From NCBI GenBank assembly GCA_964494205.1, contig CAZBRD010000013.1, positions 76,658 to 140,657 on the forward strand: a stretch of DNA of 64,000 nt, read 5' to 3'. A program made the position numbers and the translations under genes. This DNA comes from JBBTCX01 sp964494205 (GTDB taxonomy: Bacteria > Planctomycetota > Phycisphaerae > UBA1845). The notes under the pieces were generated by a model. That model made no database searches. It saw only the letters and a program-made list of their open reading frames with translations, and was not told the DNA's origin. Below are positions 30,866 to 40,672 of the stretch, one piece after another (position 1 is the stretch's first letter; each line of letters opens with the position of its first letter).

Positions 30866-33800
30866 TTACTCGTCCGAACCGCTCGGGTCTGTTGTCGTTA
30901 GGCCGTCGCCGCCATCGGTGGCTGAGCCATCGTCGGTGGTTGAGTCATCGTCCGAACCGTCGTCGGTTGTCGTGGTGTCTTCCGGGGCGACAACGACGGT
31001 GCGCGACTGGAAGCCCTTGTAGAGCAACACGAACGGGTCGCCGATCGGCGCGACAAACATGTGCGCGTCGATCAGAGAGACCTGAGCTTCACCCGGGCCG
31101 AAGCCGTCGAAGTCGATCTTCGCTTCGACGTTCTGGACCTGGTCAAACATCAAGTTCACGGCCGCGATCGCACCATACATGTTGAACGTCGTACCGCCGT
31201 CCAACGCGTACGTGCCGTTGAAGAAATCAGGCGGCAGGAACGCGGTGAGCAGATTAACCGCCGTGTTCGGGCGGCCAAAGCGATAGGCGTTCATACGCGC
31301 GACGTAGTTACGCGCAACGAGCGCTACGCCATCCAGTGTCATCGGCGTGTCGGACATGAAGTCCACGGTGTCGAAGGTCACCGCGCCATTGTCATCCGAA
31401 CGGCGATAGTACTTCGGAATGTCCGTCGAGCGCCAATCCGTCGGATTGAACAACGTCGGGCGATGATCGACTGTCGGCTCGTCGGTGTCCTGAACAAAGT
31501 CACCGTCGATGTCATCGTAGTACGGATCGCCGTCCGGGTTGTAACGCGGATTCGCGACTTCAATACCGAAGACATTGGTGAAGTTCTGACGCTCGACCGG
31601 CAGGTCAGTGATCGAATCGAGTGCGATCAGGATGTGACCGGACAAGTTCACTTCGCCACCGAACTCACCTTCTTCAGCCGGCGTGACCGGATCACCATCC
31701 ATTGGCGGTTCCATGCCGTCGATCGGCGGGTTCATACCACCCGGTGGCATCATTCCGCCCGGCATCATACCACCCGGAGGCGGCGGAGGCGGCGGAAGAC
31801 CCGGAACGTTCAGGTTGCCGTTGTAGTAATCATCCACGAAATCGTCGAGGTTATCGATGTCGCCGAGGTCACCGAAGTCACCCACGTTGTTGAAGATGTC
31901 CTCGAAGCCTTCCGGAAGTGGCGGCGGGGCCATGAAGAATCCCGAGGGATCATCCTGCGACGCCGGGCGACCGGTCTGCTCATTGAACAGAATGAACGTG
32001 CCGTCGGTCTGCGTGTCCGGACCGAACTGCAACAGGTAGCGGCCGCCTTCAGTGTAGGTGGCGGTGCCGGTGCTGTAGTCGTAATCGACGCGGACCGGCT
32101 TGGCGCCAGGACCCGCTTGCGTAGCGAGCACGAAAATCTGCTGGCTCGGCGCACCTTCGGTCTCGGCGGTCGTGATCGGCTCAGTTCCACCGCTCGGAGG
32201 TGTTGTGCCGCCCGGAGGAGGCGCCATCGGCCCGAACGTGCCGCGTGACACGCTGATGTTGATACCCGGGAAGAAGCTGCCGGTTTCCGAGATGAACTCG
32301 ACAAACGGCTGGCCGTCGACAGCCTGGAAGATGGAATCATCGTGCATGTCGAGACGGACCGGACCGCGACGACCGTGCAACTGACGGCCAAGGTCGCGAA
32401 CCAGCAGACCGACGATGCCTTGTCCCTGCGTGCCTTCGGTGAACGACAGGTAATACTTACCTTCGCCCGTCGCGTTGTACGTGACTGAGTTAACAACGCC
32501 GTTTTCGGTTACGTCGGCATCGACCGTCACTGCGCTGCCGCCTTCGGTGCGAATCGGATCGGCATCAGAGACGACGAAGAACGTCGCCGGGCCAGTGCGG
32601 CTGTGCGGAACGTGGGCACGGGCATTGCGGATGTATTCAGACAGAGCTTCCGCGCTCGTCACCACCGGCAGCGTAAATCCGCCGGTGAGTTGATCGAACG
32701 AAGGCTCCAATGTGTTGGCGAGCTTCTCGGCCAACAACGCACGCAGATCGTTTTCACGCTGCTGCATGTCTTGTGGTGTTGCGCCGTCCAAACCAACGTC
32801 GCCGACCTGCATGAAAATCTCTTGCAGGTTCAACGCAGTGCCCGCGCCGTCTGCGGTTTCAAACACGTTTAGCGGCGGACCCATGAAACCTGGGTTCGGG
32901 AAGAAGTACGTGAGACGCGCACCGAGACCGTCCGTGATGCTCACGACGATTTCGACGAGGTTCTGCAACGAAATCTGACGGTTTTCGAGCTGCAGCTGCG
33001 CCATCTGGATCAGCAGGTGATCGTTCAGAATCGGAAGGTGTGGCTTGGCGTTGCCTTCCGAACCTTCTTCATCGTTCTGGTTGCGATCCGGCTCGGCCAG
33101 GGTGTAGTAGTAGATCGTCGGATCGAACGTCGGCACTGCCTGGCCGGACGATGTTTCGAGATCGCCGTCAACTTCGGTGAAGTCATCCGTGAACGGATCT
33201 TCGTTCTTCGGGAAGAGTTCGCTCAGCGCGGCGATTTCAACGCCGTCGATCTCGCCGAGTGGGGTAAGGTCCAAGCCATCCGGATTTTCCGCGATCGGGA
33301 AACCGGCGAGGAGGAACACCTTTGCAGCTGCCAACGCAGCCGAATCCACGTCTTCCGCCTGAACGAGGTCGAGGTTGCCATCGACAACCAGCACGCCCGC
33401 CTGGGCTGCCTGCGGAATGGAGTCATCAAAGAACTCCGCCTGCTGTGTGACGCTCAGGTCGTCGACTTCTTCGAGCGTGACGGTGTCTTCAATACCGGTC
33501 TCTTCATACAAGTGGTCGTACGCTTCTTCGACGCGGGTCACTAGCGCGACCGGGCTGATCGGAAGCTCTTCCACCGCAATGTTCTTGCTGTTGATGTACT
33601 CTTGCAGCTTCGCAAGGATCAAGGTCGAGAGCGGCGTCACCTGAACGTCAGTCGTGTTGCCTGAATCGTCCGTCGAATTCTGCGGAATGTTCGTGCACGT
33701 ATTGAGGTCGCACGTGCCATCGGTGGCGATGTCGCAGCAAACCGTGAAGTCAACGCCCACCGGAAGGCCGGTGACTGTGAATGTGCCGTCAGCCGCGAGC

Positions 33801-34177
33801 TGGGCATCGGGAATGACGACGCCGTTTTCATCCACGAGCGCATTTCCAGCCAGATCGTAGAATCGAAGCGTTGTGGTTGAGTAATCGAACGACAACGGGG
33901 CGGCCTGGGCGGAAGCGCCGCCGTCAGCGGACTCGCGCGTCGAATTGGATTCAACGACGGTGCCCGTCAGAATGCCATCGAAGCTGAGCGGATCGCTGGT
34001 GAGTTCGTTTCCGTCATCGCCACCATTGTTGCCGCCGTTATTTCCGCCGTTGTTCCCCCCATTGTTTCCTCCGGTGTTGGGTCGATTGTTGCAAGCGGTC
34101 AGGCAGACCAGCATCACAACGCCGATCACCCACCCCCGCTGCAGGGCGTGTAAAGTACTCCGAATGGTTTCGTACAC
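30866..34177 (-). CDS. Very large orphan lipoprotein (1103 aa)
   Basis: GTG 34177 chosen because AAAGGAG lies 9 nt upstream. Signal RGWVIGVVMLVCLTAC with lipobox L-T-A-C, then four to five GGNN repeats (12-bp DNA units) as a linker. A CarboxypepD-type beta domain follows (DGTFTVTGLPVGVDFTVC). The long middle is acidic and mixed alpha/beta without recognised domain (for example MQQRENDLRALLAEKLANTL). A Pro/Gly/Met-rich segment (PPPPPPGGMMPGGMMPPGG) precedes the last 300 residues, and the end is a Thr/Asp/Ser-rich tail. Probably a surface-anchored structural or adhesin-like protein. No homolog recognised. Confidence 0.75.
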   Translation of the reverse strand: MYETIRSTLHALQRGWVIGVVMLVCLTACNNRPNTGGNNGGNNGGNNGGNNGGDDGNELTSDPLSFDGILTGTVVESNSTRESADGGASAQAAPLSFDYSTTTLRFYDLAGNALVDENGVVIPDAQLAADGTFTVTGLPVGVDFTVCCDIATDGTCDLNTCTNIPQNSTDDSGNTTDVQVTPLSTLILAKLQEYINSKNIAVEELPISPVALVTRVEEAYDHLYEETGIEDTVTLEEVDDLSVTQQAEFFDDSIPQAAQAGVLVVDGNLDLVQAEDVDSAALAAAKVFLLAGFPIAENPDGLDLTPLGEIDGVEIAALSELFPKNEDPFTDDFTEVDGDLETSSGQAVPTFDPTIYYYTLAEPDRNQNDEEGSEGNAKPHLPILNDHLLIQMAQLQLENRQISLQNLVEIVVSITDGLGARLTYFFPNPGFMGPPLNVFETADGAGTALNLQEIFMQVGDVGLDGATPQDMQQRENDLRALLAEKLANTLEPSFDQLTGGFTLPVVTSAEALSEYIRNARAHVPHSRTGPATFFVVSDADPIRTEGGSAVTVDADVTENGVVNSVTYNATGEGKYYLSFTEGTQGQGIVGLLVRDLGRQLHGRRGPVRLDMHDDSIFQAVDGQPFVEFISETGSFFPGINISVSRGTFGPMAPPPGGTTPPSGGTEPITTAETEGAPSQQIFVLATQAGPGAKPVRVDYDYSTGTATYTEGGRYLLQFGPDTQTDGTFILFNEQTGRPASQDDPSGFFMAPPPLPEGFEDIFNNVGDFGDLGDIDNLDDFVDDYYNGNLNVPGLPPPPPPPGGMMPGGMMPPGGMNPPIDGMEPPMDGDPVTPAEEGEFGGEVNLSGHILIALDSITDLPVERQNFTNVFGIEVANPRYNPDGDPYYDDIDGDFVQDTDEPTVDHRPTLFNPTDWRSTDIPKYYRRSDDNGAVTFDTVDFMSDTPMTLDGVALVARNYVARMNAYRFGRPNTAVNLLTAFLPPDFFNGTYALDGGTTFNMYGAIAAVNLMFDQVQNVEAKIDFDGFGPGEAQVSLIDAHMFVAPIGDPFVLLYKGFQSRTVVVAPEDTTTTDDGSDDDSTTDDGSATDGGDGLTTTDPSGSDE

Positions 34178-34524
34178 GAGCCTTTCTCCTTTCAAGATAG
34201 TTTCGATGCCGGGAACACACGGTTATTAACGGACGTGACCGCGCCATGCGCGTATACCGTCGAATAACACTAACGCGATTTCTGCATCGGGCGCTTTACG
34301 ATGTGACTTTGATTGCTTCGGCGCCATTTCCAGCGGCGTGCGAAAACGTCTGATAATCAGCAGGGATAGCTGGATTGACGACAACCCCGTTTTTTATTGC
34401 AGGAGCCAGTGCGCAAAAATGTCAGGTCCGAAAAAGCAAAGGCCCGGCGGGCTATGGCGCGTGTGATGGGTGCGTGCCGCTCATGTTGCAGTGGGCATTA
34501 ATGGAATTAGAAAACCGGTGAGCC
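34178..34524. other. Intergenic region upstream of the large lipoprotein
   Basis: About 350 bp, presumably its promoter region. Short inverted repeat GCGC-CAT-GCGC near 34231. No gene recognised. Confidence 0.35.
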
Positions 34525-36111
34525 TTATTGATTGCCAAACACAGTCTGCATGGCTACGAAATCCGCGAGATCCACGTCGTCGTCGCTGTCGAAGTCGAAG
34601 GGGAAGCAGGGATCGGCGTTGACGTGAATGGAACCCATCATCCCGAAACCGAAATGCGGTTCGCAATAGAACGGATAGTTGTCGTTGCTCATGGGATGAG
34701 AGTTCACGAAATCTTCGTTGAACACCACGTCCATGAAGTTGCTCGTGTTGCCGGTGGCTGGGCCGGAATAGAAATTCCCGTCATGGATTCCGCCGCTGCC
34801 ACTGGAGACATTGTGCGTGCCTCCGACCCAATCCCATCGAACCGTGTCGCCGACTTCGATCGTGGTGTTCGCCGGTGTAAAGGAGAAGCCAGAACCGACG
34901 TTGACCGTTTTCATCGTCACGCCGTCAATGTCATAGGGAGCCTCGGGTCCGTGGAGGCAAGTGTTCATCTCGTGATAATCAACGAGATTAACCAGCCCGT
35001 CGTTGTTGTAATCTCCGTTAGGCATCGGGGGCGCGGGCAACATGCGGACGACGCGAAACCCGATTTCGCTGCTCGTAAAGTCGGTGGCTGCATAGAGACG
35101 GTATGTGGACGCCAGGAACGTCGTCATCTGGCCCCATGAACCGCCGCGAATGGGGTGGTTGGCTGTCGACAATGCTTGATCCTGCATCCACTCAGCCACA
35201 TTGCCGCTCAAGTCGTGAATCTGATATGGGTTGCTCGTGTTGATGGTGTTTCCATTGCTGCCGTTGTAGTAGCCGGTGGGCGTCGTGCCGCCGAATTCAA
35301 AGGGATCGCCGCTCATCAGATAGTTGGCGCCGTTTCCGGTGATCGTGTCTCGCCCGAAGCCATAGAACCAATGATCGGCGGAGACCGTCTCATCGGCCGG
35401 TCCGCTGCGAACCGAGTTGGGTGCGTTGGGGTCGTAGGCCGCCATCTTGTACCACTCGTTGTACGGATTCTCCTGTTGGCCAACCCAGCCGAATGACTCG
35501 CCGACGTTGTCCATCGGCAGGCGGTAGCCGAGATAGTTTTCGATCAGGTCCTGACGCTCCGCGTCGTTCAGATCGCGCACCGCCCAGTCTTCGGTCGAGA
35601 TGACAACCGGGTGCCAATCCGCGGCGGTTGGCCCCTCGGTGTAAACGCGCTGGTCTTCGCCGATTTCCTGATCGATCGTCAGCCAGTTGCAGAACTTTAG
35701 CGCTCCAATCCACGAGACGTGCATGATCGGGTGCGTGCTGTAGCCGGCTTCGGGGGTGTATTTCATGCCGACTGGCGAGGAACTGACGAACACAATTCGC
35801 GACGACGAAAACGGCTTGAACATCATAGTGCCGTCGGTCGTCGTCACCTGTCCGTTCGCCTGGAAGACGAGGTTGCTGCCGCGACCTGACACTCCCGCGT
35901 CGACCTGAGCGTTGTTCAAGAAGTACGCGAACTGCTGATTGGTGATCTCGAACTTACCGACTTTGAACACGTGTGCGGGGCCAGCACCGCCAGCTGGCAC
36001 CGTCGATTCAGGAACCACGAACAACTGAGCATGCGACGCAGCCGTGCTGAATAGCAAACCGACTGATATTACGGCACAAACAAATCTGTTTAATCGTCGC
36101 GATGTTCTCAT
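34525..36111 (-). CDS. Secreted SUMF1-fold / cupredoxin / dockerin-like fusion protein
   Basis: 528 residues from ATG 36111 (GGGAGGGG upstream). Signal peptide CAVISVGLLFSTAASHA. Residues about 40-360: formylglycine-generating-enzyme fold (FKVGKFEITNQQFAYFLN, HPIMHVSWIGALKFCNWL, YRLPMDNVGE, ENPYNEWYKMAAYDP, DLSGNVAEWMQD, RGGSWGQMT, EIGFRVVRML). The Cys pair of true FGE is absent near STYRLYAATDF, so sulfatase activation is unlikely. About 370-400: dockerin-like GDYNNDGLVNLVDYHEMNTCLHG. About 408-498: plastocyanin-type domain with all four type-1 copper ligands (GGTHNV, FYCEPHFGFGM: H, C, H, M). Last 29 residues: FDFDSDDDVDLADFVAMQTVFG. Unusual architecture. Stands 60 bp after malQ on the same strand. 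Confidence 0.85.
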   Translation of the reverse strand: MRTSRRLNRFVCAVISVGLLFSTAASHAQLFVVPESTVPAGGAGPAHVFKVGKFEITNQQFAYFLNNAQVDAGVSGRGSNLVFQANGQVTTTDGTMMFKPFSSSRIVFVSSSPVGMKYTPEAGYSTHPIMHVSWIGALKFCNWLTIDQEIGEDQRVYTEGPTAADWHPVVISTEDWAVRDLNDAERQDLIENYLGYRLPMDNVGESFGWVGQQENPYNEWYKMAAYDPNAPNSVRSGPADETVSADHWFYGFGRDTITGNGANYLMSGDPFEFGGTTPTGYYNGSNGNTINTSNPYQIHDLSGNVAEWMQDQALSTANHPIRGGSWGQMTTFLASTYRLYAATDFTSSEIGFRVVRMLPAPPMPNGDYNNDGLVNLVDYHEMNTCLHGPEAPYDIDGVTMKTVNVGSGFSFTPANTTIEVGDTVRWDWVGGTHNVSSGSGGIHDGNFYSGPATGNTSNFMDVVFNEDFVNSHPMSNDNYPFYCEPHFGFGMMGSIHVNADPCFPFDFDSDDDVDLADFVAMQTVFGNQ

Positions 36112-36171
36112 GAGTACCCCTCCCATCAGAACCCCGATTATAGAAAAACGCCTTCCCCCTGTCGCCTGGTC

Positions 36172-38436
36172 TTATCGCTTCTTCTTTTGTGGCTTGGCGC
36201 CTTTGCGCGAGGCAACACGTCGTTTTCCCGCCCGCACCGCCTGAAACGCCCGCGCGACTGCCGGGTCCGCCAGGGCGTCCTCCAGCGTCCGTGTCATTTT
36301 TCGTGACCAGCTTGCATGCTTGTCCGGCCCCACGCCCGGCAGGTTGATCGGCTCCGTTTCGCCCAGCAGATCGTCCAGCATGACCGCCACCACTTTGGAC
36401 GGTGTGCGACCGAGGAATCGATGCACGGCTTCGAGAATGACCTGATAGGGTACGCCTGAGCTAGCAGAACTGGCGTTCTTTCGTGATACCTCGCGGGCGG
36501 AAGTTCGCGGCTCGCGAATCAAATAGCGTTTGTCGAGCAGGCGCTCAGCCACGAGGCGACGGATAAGCGCACGCACATCGGCTGCACGATCCTTATTCGC
36601 TTTTTCCCAAGCAGCTTTGGATTTGAACAATCCGATTTTCTTGCGAAGTTCGAGATCGGTTCCCTCAAGAAATCCTTTGAGCGGCGGAAGGTCGTGATTG
36701 GTCGCGCTGGTGACAGCGAACTCGCGATACTCAGAAGGCTTGCGAAACTGCCCGCGCTTGTTGCGCTCGAACATCATCAAACGCGTGGAGAGAATGCCCC
36801 ATTTCTTGAGCGTATCGGAGAAGCCTTTCGGTACAGTGCCGAGGTCTTCGCCGACGACCATGCATTTGTGATGGTGGCTTTCAATCGCGAGGATGCCGAG
36901 CAAATCATCCATCGGGTAACGAACATAAGCTCCCTCAGAGGGCGGTCGGCCCTTTGGAATCCAGAACTGACGCATGAGGCCCATCGCGTGATCGATGCGC
37001 ACCATGCCTGCGTGTTTCATGTTCTTTCGGAGAAGATCTTGCCAATACCAATAACCTTGCTCACGTAGCTGCCATGGATCAATGGGGCGGAACGACCAGT
37101 TTTGTCCCTGCGAAGCGTGTGCATCCGGCGGACAGCCGACATCGACGTTTGAAGCGAAAAGCCGTCCGTTCGACCACGTGTCGTATCCGCTGGGGGCTGA
37201 ACCAACAGCGATATCCTGATAAAGGCCAAGGCGGTCTTTGTTTGAGTGCAACTGCTCTTGTACCTTGCCGAGTTGACGATCGAGTTCGAATTGAAGGTAC
37301 AAATGGAACGCTACTTCTCTCGCACGTTCTTGACGAAACTTGGAAACCGACGAGGAATAGAAGTCACGATATTCACGGGGCCAGCTTCTCCAATCTATTA
37401 GCTTTCGAGTCTCGCGAAAATGATCGTCCAGCGCACAAAAGGTGGCAAATTCCTGCAGATGATACCCACCCGCGCGAACAAACTCCGCATAATCGCGACT
37501 TCGTTTGGTTTGGAGCGCGCCGTGTCGGCTGATGAATTCATTATGGAGCAGCCGGAGGATTTCGAGTTTGGCGTCATAAGCGGCTGTATAATCAATCGAA
37601 TCAGAAGCGCGTAAGTCCAAAAGCGCTTGCTTGAAACGAGGTGAGGTGATTAACTTTCTGGCGTTGCGACAATTGTCATATTCAGGAATCGATTCAACAT
37701 GTAGATAGAGCGGGTTTTGGTACCACCGACTCATTGGAGAATAAGGACTTACCTGTGGGGCGCGATTTCGAACGATATGTAACGGATTGATTCCTATCCA
37801 ATCGCCGTCTTGTTTGATCAGCCAATCGCATATTTTGTTGAGATCACCGCAATCACCCACGCCCCAATTTGACTGACTACGCAGCGTATAGAGGTTGAGG
37901 CTGACCCCCGACAAACGTGCGATGACGCCCCTTTCTACATGTGCCCAACATCGACTGGGAACAAACTGGACATAAGGGCGAACGAGATTGACACGGCCAT
38001 TCTGCATGATGGTGATTTCAAAATTGTGGCAGGTAGGTCCGATCGGGATGTGTAGTGGTACGTCAACGAAAGAGCCATCACCTCTTTTGAGGCTCTCGCC
38101 CTTGAAATCGAGTCGCTTACCCTCACAAAACAAGAAGCCTGTAAAGGCGAAAGAGCCTTTGCGAAGCATCGGTACACGCATGGTGACTTGTGCTCGACGC
38201 GAAGAAACAGGCACAATGGTTACATCGTTTCCAAATTCCCTGCGGCTATCTTCGCTCAGGGCCTGTAAGGATTCATTGGCCTTTTGCTCAGTCCCCGCCT
38301 TCCACCCCATCGCTTCGATAAGTGCCACGCGCGTGGCATCCGACGCCAACCGGCGAACCCCGGAATAATCTATGTAGCTCGGGATAATCCCGAGCTTGTT
38401 CGCGAGCTTATGCAGGTGCGGTCGTTTGGCGGCCAT
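36172..38436 (-). CDS. malQ: 4-alpha-glucanotransferase (amylomaltase, GH77)
   Basis: 754 residues. Transfers alpha-1,4-glucan segments; processes maltodextrins released during glycogen turnover. N-terminal beta-rich region (residues 1-160) as in proteobacterial MalQ, then the GH77 barrel: GVSLNLYTLRSQSNWGVGDCGDL, NPLHIVRNRAPQVSPYSPMSRWYQNPLYL, nucleophile region GMVRIDHAMGLMRQFWIP, acid region VVGEDLGTVP, and SATNHDLPPLKGFLEGTD. The C-terminus is basic (VASRKGAKPQKKKR). ATG at 38436 is 1 bp after the glgB stop, so tightly coupled. Confidence 0.95.
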   Translation of the reverse strand: MAAKRPHLHKLANKLGIIPSYIDYSGVRRLASDATRVALIEAMGWKAGTEQKANESLQALSEDSRREFGNDVTIVPVSSRRAQVTMRVPMLRKGSFAFTGFLFCEGKRLDFKGESLKRGDGSFVDVPLHIPIGPTCHNFEITIMQNGRVNLVRPYVQFVPSRCWAHVERGVIARLSGVSLNLYTLRSQSNWGVGDCGDLNKICDWLIKQDGDWIGINPLHIVRNRAPQVSPYSPMSRWYQNPLYLHVESIPEYDNCRNARKLITSPRFKQALLDLRASDSIDYTAAYDAKLEILRLLHNEFISRHGALQTKRSRDYAEFVRAGGYHLQEFATFCALDDHFRETRKLIDWRSWPREYRDFYSSSVSKFRQERAREVAFHLYLQFELDRQLGKVQEQLHSNKDRLGLYQDIAVGSAPSGYDTWSNGRLFASNVDVGCPPDAHASQGQNWSFRPIDPWQLREQGYWYWQDLLRKNMKHAGMVRIDHAMGLMRQFWIPKGRPPSEGAYVRYPMDDLLGILAIESHHHKCMVVGEDLGTVPKGFSDTLKKWGILSTRLMMFERNKRGQFRKPSEYREFAVTSATNHDLPPLKGFLEGTDLELRKKIGLFKSKAAWEKANKDRAADVRALIRRLVAERLLDKRYLIREPRTSAREVSRKNASSASSGVPYQVILEAVHRFLGRTPSKVVAVMLDDLLGETEPINLPGVGPDKHASWSRKMTRTLEDALADPAVARAFQAVRAGKRRVASRKGAKPQKKKR

Positions 38437-38437
38437 A

Positions 38438-40672
38438 TCAGGTGGGTGTTAAGACTAGTGCTCCCAGCGGCGGAAGGTTTAACACGATTGACTGTTGTTG
38501 ATTGTGCAACGGAATGGACTCGGATTTGATGGAGGTTGCTGTTGCATAGTTGCTCCCGCCGAAGCGCGACTCATCTGACGAGAAAACTTGTCGGTAGTTG
38601 CCCTGCCACGGCGCGCCGATTCGATAACCATCGCGCGGCACCGGTGTCATGTTCAACACAACCACCAGTCGACTGTCTCCATCCTGCCGCGCGTAACTCA
38701 GCACCGATTGCTCGTTGTCCAAACAGTCGATCCAGAAGAAGCTGTCGTGATCCGGATCACACCGCCACAAGCAGCTCGACGCGCCATACACGCGTCCCAA
38801 CTCCTCGAGAAAATGCTGCAAGCCCTTGCGGTATTGATCGCCAGCCAGGTGCCAATCGAGGCTCGTGTCGTAATACCATTCGCCATATGGCGCGAGCTCG
38901 CTGCCCATGAACAGGAGTTTCTTACCCGGCCGAGTGTATTGATACGCGAACAGCAGCCGCAGATTTGCGAACTTCTGCCAGATGTCGCCGGGCATCTTTT
39001 CCAGCAGCGATTTCTTGCCGTGCACAACTTCATCGTGCGACAGCGGATTGATGAATCGTTCTGAATGTTCGTACAACATCGCGAACGTGAGTTCGTTTTG
39101 ATGGTACTTGCGATGCACCGACTCTTTCGAGAAGTACGCCAGCGTGTCGTGCATCCAGCCCATATTCCACTTGAACGTGAAGCCGAGGCCGCCCTGTGCC
39201 GTCGGCTGCGTGACGCCGGTCCAGCCCGTTGATTCCTCCGCCACCGTGAAGCAGCCGGGGCACTCCACGTGAACCGCATCATTCACCGATCGCAGAAGAT
39301 CGATGGCTTCGACGTTTTCCTTGCCGCCCCACGGGTTCGGCAGCCACTCGCCGTCGCGCCGGCTGTAGTCGAGATAGAGCATCGATGCCACCGCATCAAC
39401 GCGTAGCCCGTCGATGTGAAACTCTTTGAGCCAGTAGAGCGCGTTGGAAATCAGGAAGCTGCGAACCTCGTGCCTGCCATAGTTGAATACAAGCGTTCCC
39501 CAGTCGGGGTGTTCGCCGCGCCGCGGGTCTTCGTGTTCATACAGGGCTGTGCCGTCGAAGCGGCGGAGGGCGAAGTCGTCGCGCGGGAAGTGGGCGGGCA
39601 CCCAATCGAGAATCACGCCGATGCCATGCTGATGGCACACATCGACGAAATAGCGGAAGTCATCGGGCGTGCCGAATCGCGACGTCGGCGCGTAATAGCC
39701 CGTTACCTGATATCCCCACGAACCGCCAAACGGATGTTCAGCCACCGGCATCAGTTCGACATGAGTGAACCCCAGTTGCTTAACGTACTTGGCCAGCGGC
39801 TCCGCGATTTCGCGATACGTCATCCACCGGTTGCCTTCTTCCGGCACACGTCGCCACGAGGCCAAGTGGACTTCGTACACGTTTACGGGCTCGCGGGTGA
39901 TGTCGGCTGATTGTCGCGAGCGTTGCCACGTATGGTCGCTCCACGAGTAATCGGAGTTAACCACGCGCGAGGCTGAGCCGGGCGGCAATTCCATGGAGCG
40001 GGCAAGCGGGTCCGATTTCACGCGCAGCTCGCCATGTTCGGTTTTGATTTCAAATTTGTAGAGCGCGCCCGGACGAGCATCGGGAATGAAAATCTCAAAC
40101 ACGCCGGACGAACCAAGTTGCCGCATGGGGAACAATCGACCGTCCCAACGGCAGAAGTCGCCGAGCACGCTGACGCGGCGCGCGTGCGGCGCCCAGACGC
40201 CAAACGACACGCCTTCGACGCCGCCGACGTTCATGGGCCGAGCGCCGAGCATCTCCCACAGTCGTCGATGGGTGCCTTCATTGAAAAGGTAGAGGTCCAT
40301 GTCGCCGATGGTGGGGAGGAAGCGGTAGGGGTCGTCGCGCTCCCATGTTTTTCCGTCGCGGAATCGGAAGCGAAGGCGATAGGCGAGCGGTGTCTTAGCC
40401 TGCGGGAGAATGATCGAAAAAACGCCGTCGATGCCGGTGGCGGTCATCGTTGTGGCTGCTCCGTCGTTCGGAATCAGCTCCACGCTTTCCGCATCGGGGT
40501 GAAACGTTCGAACAATAACGCCAGCGGAGTTCTTGCCGTTCATCGGGTGCGCGCCAAGGAGTCGGTGTGGCTCCGCGTGATCACCGTGGATCAGCCGGTG
40601 CCACTCGGCGGCACTGAAGTCGCCCAGCAGGTTTGCATCGATGGATGTTGTAGTCTCAGCGGGTCGCATCAT
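38438..40672 (-). CDS. glgB: 1,4-alpha-glucan branching enzyme GlgB (GH13)
   Basis: 744 residues from ATG 40672 (an ATG at 40669 is the alternative); either overlaps the glgX stop by an ATGATG/TGA arrangement. Introduces alpha-1,6 branches. Two N-terminal beta modules: CBM48 (SVLGDFCRWDGRLFPMR) preceded by an extra N1 domain (HRLLGAHPMNG), the long E. coli type. Barrel: FTHVELMPVAEHPFGGSWGYQVTGYYAPTSRFG, GVILDWVPAHFP, nucleophile DGLRVDAVASMLYLDYS, acid FTVAEESTGW, LSHDEVVHGKKSLL and ELAPYGEWYYD. Confidence 0.97.
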   Translation of the reverse strand: MMRPAETTTSIDANLLGDFSAAEWHRLIHGDHAEPHRLLGAHPMNGKNSAGVIVRTFHPDAESVELIPNDGAATTMTATGIDGVFSIILPQAKTPLAYRLRFRFRDGKTWERDDPYRFLPTIGDMDLYLFNEGTHRRLWEMLGARPMNVGGVEGVSFGVWAPHARRVSVLGDFCRWDGRLFPMRQLGSSGVFEIFIPDARPGALYKFEIKTEHGELRVKSDPLARSMELPPGSASRVVNSDYSWSDHTWQRSRQSADITREPVNVYEVHLASWRRVPEEGNRWMTYREIAEPLAKYVKQLGFTHVELMPVAEHPFGGSWGYQVTGYYAPTSRFGTPDDFRYFVDVCHQHGIGVILDWVPAHFPRDDFALRRFDGTALYEHEDPRRGEHPDWGTLVFNYGRHEVRSFLISNALYWLKEFHIDGLRVDAVASMLYLDYSRRDGEWLPNPWGGKENVEAIDLLRSVNDAVHVECPGCFTVAEESTGWTGVTQPTAQGGLGFTFKWNMGWMHDTLAYFSKESVHRKYHQNELTFAMLYEHSERFINPLSHDEVVHGKKSLLEKMPGDIWQKFANLRLLFAYQYTRPGKKLLFMGSELAPYGEWYYDTSLDWHLAGDQYRKGLQHFLEELGRVYGASSCLWRCDPDHDSFFWIDCLDNEQSVLSYARQDGDSRLVVVLNMTPVPRDGYRIGAPWQGNYRQVFSSDESRFGGSNYATATSIKSESIPLHNQQQSIVLNLPPLGALVLTPT

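Noticed and set aside
31680..31800. Tandem GGMM/PPGG-coding repeat as a CRISPR-like array
   Set aside because: Short coding repeats within one frame, no spacers.
31061..32248. 395-codon plus-strand frame inside the large lipoprotein
   Set aside because: Arg/Val/His-rich shadow frame; the minus-strand gene has lipobox, ribosome site and terminator.
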